A DNA stretch of 64,000 nucleotides, from assembly GCA_004367505.1 (NCBI GenBank), contig SFCB01000116.1, forward strand, positions 1 to 64,000, given 5' to 3'. The notes under the pieces are model-generated. The model did no database searches, was not told where the DNA came from, and saw nothing but the letters and a program-made list of their open reading frames with translations. Below, in pieces: positions 7,342-14,565 of the stretch (its first letter is position 1; each line of letters starts with the position of its first letter). Made by a program: the position numbers and the translations under genes. The DNA comes from Chloroflexi bacterium OHK40 (GTDB lineage: Bacteria > Chloroflexota > Chloroflexia > Chloroflexales > Chloroflexaceae).

Positions 7342-9786
7342 TCACACCGGCCAGCCCGCCGTGATCCGCACGGCGAGGATCGCGATATCATCTTGCTGGG
7401 GCGCGCCTGCCATCCAGGTGCCAACCGCGTCCATCAACCGTTCGACGACCTCGTGGGCCGGCGCATCGCCGATCGCGGCCGCCGTCGCCTCCAGGCGCTC
7501 GAAGCCGAAGAGCTCGCCCGCCGGGCTGAAGGCCTCGATCACACCGTCGGTGTAGAAGAGCAGCAGATCGCCCTCATACAGCCGGACGGTGAGCGCCTCG
7601 TAGGCCGGCGCGGGTACCACGCCGAGGGGCAGGTGGTCACCGGGGCCCTCCAGCAGCTGGCCCTGGCCGTGGCGCAGCAGCAGCGGGGCGGGCTGGGCCG
7701 CGTTCACCAGGGCACAGGTACCGGCGGTGCGATCAAGACGGGCGAAGGTACTGGCCACGAAGCTCCCCCGGGGCATGTCGGTCACGAGCACGGCGTTAGC
7801 GCGCCGCAGGGTCTCCACGGGGCCATGATCACCGTCATTGGCCGCAGCATAGAGCGTCGTACGGGCCATTGTCATCAGCAGGGCTGCCGGCAGGCTCTTG
7901 CCCGACACATCGCCGATAAAGAGGTCCACCACATCGCGCCCGGCACTGCGGGCGCCCTGATTGGGCGTCACAAAGGAGTAGAAGTCGCCGGTCGTCTCGC
8001 GGGCGGGCCGGTAGAAGGTGGCGATGTCGAGGCCGGAGAGGGTCGGAGCGCGCTCGGGGAAGAGGTGCTTCTGGATCTGCCGGGCCGTCTGCAACTCCTG
8101 CTCCACCCGGCGCACCGCCTCTTCGTAGAGGCGGGCGTGGGCGATAGCAATCGCCACCTGGCCGCCAAGAGCCGCGAGGAGCGTCGCCTGTTCCTCGCCA
8201 TAGGCGCCCACCCGGCCGGCGTACACCGACAGGGTGCCAATCACGTGTTCCTTTGCCACCAGGGGCACCCCGAGCCATGCGCCACGGCCCGGGTCGGCGC
8301 CGAAGCTCTGCCGCCACGCCTCGTCCAGCGCGGTGTCGTCCACAATCCGGGGCCGCCGGTTGAGGGCCACATCGGCGAGCACGCCCCCGCTCAGCACCAC
8401 CCGGCGCGGCAGATTGGCCGCGCCCTGTCCAGCGGCGGCCACCGTCTCCAGGCAGGCACGCGAGGAGTCGAGCAGGCGGATGGTCGCGGCATCGTACTCG
8501 ACGAGACGCCCGATCTGATCGAGGACAGTTTGCAATACCGCTCGCTCCTCGAGCGTGCCGCTGCTGAGCCGCGCAACTTCAAGCACGGTGTGCAGCTGGG
8601 CCGTGCGCTCAGCCACGCGCTGCTCGAGCTCCTCGTTCCAGGCCCGTAGCTCGCGCTGGGCCGTGCGCAGGCGCTCAAACATCTGCTGGAAGCTGGCCGA
8701 GAGGGTGGCGAGCTCGGCGCTTGGGTATTCACCGGGCTCGTGCAATGCCGGGGACGCCTGCAGGTCGCCACTGGCCGCCACCCGGGCTGCGGCCGCACTC
8801 AGGCGCCGGACGGGACGCAACGCCCGGTCGATCTCGCTTGAGAGCAGGAGAGCCAGGCTTACGGCGCTGAGCAGGGTGGCGAGGGAGGCAGCCAGCCCGA
8901 TCGAGCGCACCAGCCGGAGCGCCGCATCGCTCTCCTGTTCCACGATTACGCCCCAGCCCAGCGGCGCCCCCACCGGGGCATAGGCCGCAAGGTAGGCGAC
9001 CCCCTCGCGGGTGTAGCGCGTCGCGCCTTCGAAGCCGGCGAACACCGGCGCAATGGCGGCCTGGTCGATCCGCGTCGCTACAAGGCGGCGGTCCGGATGG
9101 GCAAGCACCAGCCCTGTCTCGTCGACGATCGTCACGGCACCCTCGGCGATGCGAAAGCCATCAACCCTGGTCCAGAAGGAGCGGAGGTCGATCTGGGCCA
9201 CCAGAGCCCCGGAGGGATCGCATGGGCTCTCCTCGCCGCAGCGGATGAGCGGCAGGGTCGCGGTGACGTAGGGGGTACCGGTGATCGGGCGAAAGGCCAC
9301 CGGTGAGATCCGCAAGGTCCGGTCGGCGAGCACCTGGACGACCGCGCCATCGGGTGTACCGGGGGTCTCGGGGCGCCGGGCTCCCTCAGCCAGGGCGGCC
9401 ATCAGCGGGCCAGCCACCTGGAGGATCTCGCGACCGGCACCGTCGTAGAGACGCAGGTCGTTGAAGGTGTAGGGAAACCGGGCACGCAGGCGGAGGAGCA
9501 CCTGGCCCTGCTCATCCGGGCTGGCGCTGGCGATCAGCAGATCGCCCTGGAGGCGCAGGGTATCGAGCTGTGTCTGGAAGAAGGTGGCCACCTCGCCGCT
9601 TACCTGCACTGCCAGCTGGCGATTGCGCGCGTCCACCTGGTCGGTCACGGCGCGCTGGCCGAGGCGAAAGGCGACGAAGCCGAGGGCCGCCACAAAGAGT
9701 AGCGTCACCGCGATCACCGGGGTGGCGATCCGGCGGGTGAGGCGCTCGCGGCGCCAGGCATTGAGGCGCGCGAAGGCCCGCCTCAC
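7342..9786 (-). CDS. Membrane Cache-HAMP-GAF-SpoIIE/PP2C phosphatase
   Basis: A protein of 814 residues. A transmembrane segment at about 20-42 is followed by an extracytoplasmic Cache-like sensor (about 45-285), a second membrane segment (LAASLATLLSAVSLALLL), a HAMP linker, a short coiled coil, a GAF domain (about 400-545) and a C-terminal SpoIIE/RsbU-type PP2C domain with the metal-binding Asp motifs (IGDVSGKSLPAALLM and LLLFYTDGVIEAF). Such proteins dephosphorylate anti-sigma antagonists or similar partners in response to external ligands. The GTG start overlaps the stop of the binding-protein gene in a GTGA, so the two are translationally coupled. The kinase downstream is a natural counter-enzyme. 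Confidence 0.9.
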   Translation of the reverse strand: MRRAFARLNAWRRERLTRRIATPVIAVTLLFVAALGFVAFRLGQRAVTDQVDARNRQLAVQVSGEVATFFQTQLDTLRLQGDLLIASASPDEQGQVLLRLRARFPYTFNDLRLYDGAGREILQVAGPLMAALAEGARRPETPGTPDGAVVQVLADRTLRISPVAFRPITGTPYVTATLPLIRCGEESPCDPSGALVAQIDLRSFWTRVDGFRIAEGAVTIVDETGLVLAHPDRRLVATRIDQAAIAPVFAGFEGATRYTREGVAYLAAYAPVGAPLGWGVIVEQESDAALRLVRSIGLAASLATLLSAVSLALLLSSEIDRALRPVRRLSAAAARVAASGDLQASPALHEPGEYPSAELATLSASFQQMFERLRTAQRELRAWNEELEQRVAERTAQLHTVLEVARLSSGTLEERAVLQTVLDQIGRLVEYDAATIRLLDSSRACLETVAAAGQGAANLPRRVVLSGGVLADVALNRRPRIVDDTALDEAWRQSFGADPGRGAWLGVPLVAKEHVIGTLSVYAGRVGAYGEEQATLLAALGGQVAIAIAHARLYEEAVRRVEQELQTARQIQKHLFPERAPTLSGLDIATFYRPARETTGDFYSFVTPNQGARSAGRDVVDLFIGDVSGKSLPAALLMTMARTTLYAAANDGDHGPVETLRRANAVLVTDMPRGSFVASTFARLDRTAGTCALVNAAQPAPLLLRHGQGQLLEGPGDHLPLGVVPAPAYEALTVRLYEGDLLLFYTDGVIEAFSPAGELFGFERLEATAAAIGDAPAHEVVERLMDAVGTWMAGAPQQDDIAILAVRITAGWPV

Positions 9787-10850
9787 GGGGTATACTCCGT
9801 CAACGGGATGCGCCTGGCGACAAGCGCGTCGCGGATCTCGCCCAGACGGGCGCGAACGGCGAGGGGCACGAGCTCCACCAGGCGTCCATTGTGCATCACG
9901 CCGTCGAGCGGTGCGAGGCCCACGCCGCCGGTGAAGAGATCGAGCTGGCGCTGGCCGGGCTGGAGCGTGCCCCGCACCGCCTCGCGCACCAGGCCCAGCA
10001 CGGCCGTATCCATGTTCTTGGTGCGGCTCGTAACAACGGCCTCGGGCGCGAGCCAGCGCTGGTCGGTGCCGGTGGTGATCACGAGGCGCCCGGTCGAGCG
10101 GGCGGCCTCGATCGCGCCCAGGGCGCTGCCGCCAGCGGGCGTATACACGACCGCCGCGCCCTGAGCGAAGAGCGCCTCGGTCAGTTCCCGCCCCCGGTCG
10201 GGCTGAGCGAAGCCACTAAAGTCGCCGGGCCCGGAGATGTACTGGCTGAGGATGCGGGCGTCAGGGCGCACGTAGAGCACGCCCTGGCGCCAGCCGTGCT
10301 CGATCCGGCGGATCACCGGCACGTCGGCGCCGCCGAGGAAGCCGACCACCCCATCGGGGCTGAGCAGTGCCGTCAGCGCGCCCGCCAGAAAGTCGCCTTC
10401 GAGCTCGCGAAAGACGAGCGAGGTAACGTTGGGCGCATCTACTCTGGCATCGACGATCGCGAAGGCCTGGCCGGGATACTCGGCGGCCACGGCGGCCACG
10501 GCCGGCGCGTTGTCGCCGCCGATGGCGATCACCAGGTCTGGCCGCTCCTGGGCCAGCGCGCGCAGCGTATCGGCCTGGAGCCCCCGGCCCCGAAATGGGG
10601 TCACCCGAAAGCGCACCCCGAGCTCACGCTGGGCCTGCTGGAGCCCGGCGTAGGCGCTGTCATTAAAGGCGCGATCGCCGATATCGCCCGTCGCGAGAGC
10701 CAGCCCCACCGTGACGATCGGGCGGGGCGGGTCCGCCGTGGGCTGGCCACCGAACGCACCGATAGTGACCACCAGCGCCAGCCCCAGCAGGGTAGCGACG
10801 GCAGCCAGGGGACGGCGTGCGCCCGGGGTAGACGGGACGAGCTGCGCCAT
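9783..10850 (-). CDS. BMP/PnrA-type substrate-binding protein without its ABC partners
   Basis: A protein of 355 residues from ATG 10850. An N-terminal hydrophobic stretch (PLAAVATLLGLALVVTIGAF) acts as signal or anchor. It carries no lipobox cysteine, unlike most family members. The mature part matches the Bmp/PnrA family: VGLALATGDIGDRAFNDSAYAGL, VIAIGGDNAPAV, VSFLGG-like GVVGFLGG, GWRQGVLYV. Family members bind nucleosides and usually feed an ABC importer, but no permease or ATPase gene is adjacent. Instead it overlaps by 4 bases with a membrane phosphatase that has its own extracellular sensor. This suggests a role as ligand-capturing co-sensor, which is inference. Confidence 0.85.
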   Translation of the reverse strand: MAQLVPSTPGARRPLAAVATLLGLALVVTIGAFGGQPTADPPRPIVTVGLALATGDIGDRAFNDSAYAGLQQAQRELGVRFRVTPFRGRGLQADTLRALAQERPDLVIAIGGDNAPAVAAVAAEYPGQAFAIVDARVDAPNVTSLVFRELEGDFLAGALTALLSPDGVVGFLGGADVPVIRRIEHGWRQGVLYVRPDARILSQYISGPGDFSGFAQPDRGRELTEALFAQGAAVVYTPAGGSALGAIEAARSTGRLVITTGTDQRWLAPEAVVTSRTKNMDTAVLGLVREAVRGTLQPGQRQLDLFTGGVGLAPLDGVMHNGRLVELVPLAVRARLGEIRDALVARRIPLTEYTP

Positions 10851-10976
10851 GGCGACGAGACCTGTGGTAGAGCGGGGGCGCGGCCCGTTGGAGTCGCGCA
10901 ATGCGTATCTTACCACAGGGCAGGGCCTGGCGGCACACGTCGCCGGCACCCACGGGCGGGCCGGGCGTGCGAGAGG

Positions 10977-11010
10977 GGCCGGACACGGCGGGGGGGAACC
11001 GTGTCCGGCC
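10977..11010. repeat. Perfect 12-base inverted repeat
   Basis: GGCCGGACACGG at 10977-10988 is exactly complementary to CCGTGTCCGGCC at 10999-11010, with a 10-base G-rich loop. No T tract follows on either side, so it is not a standard terminator. It lies 127 bases upstream of the BMP start codon, in what would be its leader or promoter region. Confidence 0.8.
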
Positions 11011-11186
11011 TGGGCGAGGGGCGTCGCCGTCGGGGGGGAGACGCACGGGCGCCCCTCACGGGAAACGCGCGAGGCCAAAGCCTCGACGCAGGAGTGTGTC
11101 GCCACAGATGGCCGGGGTAGCGCCCGCCCGCTCAGGGGCGCGGCGCCAGCGAACCGGCTCACTTAACCAGAGCGGCACCGGCGCGC

Positions 11187-11237
11187 AAAAATACATTGTG
11201 CTACACTGAGAAAACCAGCCAGACGCTGTGTATTTTT
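11187..11237. repeat. A/T-rich inverted repeat enclosing a -10-like box
   Basis: AAAAATACA (11187-11195) and TGTATTTTT (11229-11237) form a 9-base perfect inverted repeat with a 33-base interior. The interior contains TGTGCTACACT (11197-11207), the same extended -10 seen before glyS and before the 43216 hydrolase. No good -35 is visible at the right distance. Confidence 0.6.
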
Positions 11238-11548
11238 CCTCGTCCCGGATGCTCTATGTCATATCAGAAGGCACAGAAGCTCCCGGCTCGAACGCGCGCC
11301 TGGCGCAATGCTGCACAGCCCGGCGGAGATAGATGCAGGCTCGTGATGGCGCAAGCCGGCCTGACGGCAGCGGCAGAGCTTCGCGGTACAGAGTGAGTAG
11401 CTCGCGCTTGGCGCAGCCTGCCGACACGCCAGGGCCGAGTGATTGGTGCGACAGGTGGCCACCCACGGTGCTAGCGAACCGTCCCTGAACCAGGCTGTTG
11501 AGCAGACAGCCAGGCCTTACCCGGCTCTCAGGACACAAGGAGGTCGGT

Positions 11549-12136
11549 GTGCAACCTATCATACACACGCTGCTGATCGACCTGGTGGAACGACGCCTCG
11601 CACCACAGGAGGAAGCCGCGCTCCGCGCCGTGATCGCCAACGATCCAGCCCTGCGCAACGAGCTTGCCGCGCTCGAAGCGAGCAGGGGGCCGGGGCCCAA
11701 CACCCAGGGCGTCGATGGGCCGGAACAGGCGGTAGGGCGGGCTCACCGGCACAGAACAACTATCAGCCCGATCCGCCGGCTGATCGCGCTGCTCACCGGC
11801 GACAGCTGGCACACCACGGGGCTGGCCACGGGCTTGCGCGGTGTGGAAGCCTGGCCACGGGCGCTACTCCTCAGCGCCGGCACCCACGAGCTCGATCTGC
11901 AGATCGGGCCGAACGGCGGGCGCTGGCAGATCCATGGGCAGGTGCTTGGCCCCGAGGCGCCAGGCACCGCCGTGCTCAGCAACGGCGAGATGCGAGTCGC
12001 TACAAATTTGAGCACAATGGGTGAGTTCGTTCTGCCGCCCGTCGCCGCCGGCCGCTACACGCTTACCATCACACAGGGCGACCTGGAGATCGTGGTACCG
12101 AATCTGGAGCTAGGCCCATCGCCCAGCTACACCTGA
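11549..12136 (+). CDS. Anti-sigma-factor-like cytoplasmic protein
   Basis: A protein of 195 residues. The start is set by a perfect AAGGAGGT box at 11538-11545 ahead of GTG 11549. The N-terminus (TLLIDLVERRLAPQEEAALRAVIANDPALRNELAALEA) resembles the helical N-terminal part of anti-sigma factors, but no zinc-binding HxxxCxxC and no membrane helix are present. The C-terminal 80 residues (PRALLLSAGTHELDLQIG..FVLPPVAAGRYTLTI) look like a beta-sandwich carboxypeptidase-regulatory or SpaA-like domain. An ECF-type sigma gene lies 1.6 kb downstream on the same strand beyond a decayed gene, which supports a sigma-control role. This assignment is inference. Confidence 0.6.
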   Translation: MQPIIHTLLIDLVERRLAPQEEAALRAVIANDPALRNELAALEASRGPGPNTQGVDGPEQAVGRAHRHRTTISPIRRLIALLTGDSWHTTGLATGLRGVEAWPRALLLSAGTHELDLQIGPNGGRWQIHGQVLGPEAPGTAVLSNGEMRVATNLSTMGEFVLPPVAAGRYTLTITQGDLEIVVPNLELGPSPSYT

Positions 12137-12150
12137 GAGCCGTCACGCGC

Positions 12151-13404
12151 GTGAGCAAGTTGATCGCCCTGGGCATCCTCAGACGCTACGAGGAGGCCGT
12201 CGCCTGCGGCATGGAGGCCCACGACACCCTGCTCGCCTATAGCGACGAACTCGGTGCCGGCAAGGTCGAGCAGAACCTTGGCGGCGGGAATAACGTTCAG
12301 GGCAACAGCGAGCCGCTCCAGTGCTACAACATCCGCTGCGACAGTGGCCCGCCCCCGCCGCTCGACCAGATGGCGCCCGAGACAGTGCTGTGGTCGACTC
12401 CCTTCAACCCGAGTACCGGCACCTCGGCTACCCTCTCCTTCAGCGGCTTCGACAACGCCACCGGCGTACACTTCGAGTGCCGCCCGAACCCCGTTGCCAC
12501 AGCCTTCAGCGACCGTGTCAGCCCGATGTGCTAGATCCAGATCGGATCGAGCACCTACGACATCAGCACCACGGCGAGCTACAGCGGGCTGATCGAAGTC
12601 TGCCTGAGCTACGACACGGCGACCTTCGGCGATTCGGGAGCGGTTGCCCTGCTCCACTACGTGGACGGTGCGTGGGTCGATGTCACCATACCCGGCGGCG
12701 GGGCGGAGGGCATGGTCTGCGGCACTGTCAGCAGCCTCTCACCCTTCACCATCGCGCAGTCGGGCGACGCGCCAACCTCGGTGCCGCCCACCCCGCCGCC
12801 CACGTTCACCCCGGTGCCGCCCACCCCGACACCAACCCATACGCCGACGGCAACGGCCGTGCCGTCCACCCCGACACCGGCGCCCCCGGCCTGCACGGCG
12901 AGCACGGTTACCTACAATGCCAGCGCCGACGCCCGGCTCGACCAGGGTAGCCGCTCCAACAACTATGCCAGCGACTCGATCCTCAAGGTGCAGGCCAAAT
13001 CGAGCAGCAACTTCCGCGACCTTGTACGCTTCGACATGCCGGTCAGCCCACCCGAGGGCTGCGTGGTCCAGACGGCCACCCTGCGGCTCTACGCCGCCTC
13101 GCACACCAGCAACCGCACCCTGCAGGCCTTCTAGGTGAGCGGCGCCTGGATGGAGGGGGGCGTGACCTGGAACAACCAGCCGTCCACCACCGGTACCGCC
13201 GTCACCACCGGCTCAGGGTCGGGCTACCGCAGCTGGAACGTCACCAGCCAGGTGCAGGCGATCTTCAGCACCGGCGCCAACCACGGCTTCCTGATCCGCG
13301 ACGCCAACGAGGGCGGCGGAGGACGCGAGCAGTAATTCCACAGCCGCGAGAAGGGCGAGAGCGTGCCGCAACTCGTCGTCACCTACGGCCCGCCGTCTGG
13401 AGGA
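12151..13404 (+). pseudogene. Decayed secreted protein with DNRLRE/CBM96-like domain (three in-frame stops)
   Basis: One reading frame carries coherent protein sequence across three stops: TAG 12532, TAG 13132 and TAA 13333. Segment order is an Ig-like piece (SATLSFSGFDNATGVHFEC), a DISTTASYSGLIEVCLSYD block, a Pro/Thr-rich linker (VPPTPTPTHTPTATA), and a DNRLRE-type domain (DARLDQGS..NYASDS..VRFDM..EGGVTWNNQP..FLIRDANEGG..FHSREKGE..PQLVVTYG). The family continues smoothly over the second and third stops. Where I recall family sequences, the third stop stands at a Gln (EQQFHSREKGE), one C-to-T change away. The frame has no stop of its own and runs on into the sigma gene, and no signal peptide is seen at the left end. 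It is most simply a pseudogene. Confidence 0.75.
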
Positions 13405-13716
13405 ACGGCGAGCGCCACCGGTCACCGCCAGCAGACGAGCGCGGAGGATCCCGAGTCACCCACCCGGGTGCAGTACCGCTACAGCATCCACACTTCCACT
13501 GCTCACCCGCTGAGTTATCGCGCGCACAACGGCCGGCCTCGTGCCACACCAGGATTGGGCACCGGCCGGCCGTTTCGATCACCGATTCCCCGCGATGGGC
13601 GTAACCATCCAGGCCCGCCCGTGTTCTATCAACACAGCGGGGGACGACCCGCACCCACCCGTGAGCGCCCGGCCATCGTCCGAACGGCGCGCAAGAGCCA
13701 AGGTGCGAGAACCACG

Positions 13717-14322
13717 ATGAACGACGTGATCCGCCCACTCCGCGATTCGATCATCTCCGAGACCACCGACGACACGAGCCTTCTCTGGGCCTGCCGGGCC
13801 GGCAACGCCACCGCCTGGGAGGTACTGGTGCGGCGTTACCAGCGCCTGATTTATGCCATCCCGCGCCGGGCCGGCCTGAGCCAGGATCAGGCGAGCGAGG
13901 TGTTTCAGCGGGTCTGCCTGACGCTGCTAGAACATCTGGACCGCATCGCTCAGCCCGAGCGCCTCGGCGCCTGGCTGGCCACCACTGCCCAGCGCGAGAG
14001 CTGGCGCCTGGCGCGCCGTGAGCGCGCCACACAGCCCCTCGGCAACGATGAGGACGAGGGCGTTACCGAGCTCCCCGACCCCGCGCTACTCCCGCAGGAG
14101 GTGCTGGAGCGCCTGGAACGCCAGCACCAGGTACGCCAGGCCCTGGCCACGCTCGATCTGCGCTCGCGAACGATCCTGAGCATGCTCTTCTTGCGCCCCG
14201 AGCCCGCCACCTACGCCGAGATCGCCGGCACCCTCGGCATCCCCGAAGGCAGTATCGGGCCCACCCGCGCCCGCTGCCTCCAGAAGCTCCGGCGCGCCCT
14301 GGAAGCCGTCGAGCGGGCCTAA
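13717..14322 (+). CDS. RNA polymerase sigma factor, ECF-like sigma-70 family
   Basis: A protein of 201 residues starting MNDVIRPLRDS. The open frame extends upstream into the decayed gene, but family similarity begins only here. Region 2 is LLWACRAGNATAWEVLVRRYQRLIYAI, and region 4 is LATLDLRSRTILSMLFLRPEP..YAEIAGTLGIPEGSIGPTRARCLQKLRRALE, a helix-turn-helix that recognises the -35. It would direct RNA polymerase to a small regulon. The anti-sigma-like gene at 11549 is its likely partner. The ribosome site is weak (AAGGTGCGAG about 10 bases upstream). Confidence 0.85.
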   Translation: MNDVIRPLRDSIISETTDDTSLLWACRAGNATAWEVLVRRYQRLIYAIPRRAGLSQDQASEVFQRVCLTLLEHLDRIAQPERLGAWLATTAQRESWRLARRERATQPLGNDEDEGVTELPDPALLPQEVLERLERQHQVRQALATLDLRSRTILSMLFLRPEPATYAEIAGTLGIPEGSIGPTRARCLQKLRRALEAVERA

Positions 14323-14342
14323 CGCAGCCACCAGCCTTCCCA

Positions 14343-14470
14343 TGCGTAACGGTTGCCATCAGCGCCGCGACGGGCGAAAACAGGCCTGTTGTCCACACGG
14401 ACCACAGCGGCGTCGCGGCACTCGGGCGTCCCGCACGCCCGGTGAAGCTAGCCTTCGCCGGTGGGTGGGG
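14343..14470. repeat. Dispersed repeat, copy A
   Basis: GCGTAACGGTTGC-ATCAGCGCC followed some 60 bases later by CTCGGGCGTCCCGCACGC and GTGAAGC recurs in diverged form at 55095-55330. The stretch codes for nothing recognisable. Its position between two oppositely directed genes fits an intergenic dispersed repeat. Confidence 0.5.
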
Positions 14471-14565
14471 CCACGGCGGTGGCCTTCGCGAGCATCGCCG
14501 GGGCGTTCACGCCGGTGGCGCGCACGCTGGTGGATCGGCTGCGCGCCTGACACACACGAGCGACG

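Larger units (their letters stand above)
10851..11548. other. Intergenic region with two inverted repeats and a -10-like element
   Basis: No convincing gene lies in these 700 bases. The BMP operon must be transcribed leftward from here and the anti-sigma-like gene rightward. A 12-base perfect hairpin (10977-11010), a spaced A/T-rich inverted repeat (11187-11237) and TGTGCTACACT at 11197-11207 are the only structured elements I see. Confidence 0.6.

Noticed and set aside
12780-12900. CRISPR-like short repeats
   Set aside because: The repeated CC-ACC pattern encodes a Pro/Thr linker and has no constant spacers.
12532-13335. Stop codon reassignment (TAG/TAA read as Gln)
   Set aside because: Neighbouring intact genes end with TAG and TAA at normal family lengths, so the standard code applies.
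13363-13716. Fusion of the DNRLRE tail to the sigma factor as one protein
   Set aside because: The frame is continuous, but the residues between are not protein-like and the sigma family begins at 13717. It reflects the lost stop of the decayed gene.
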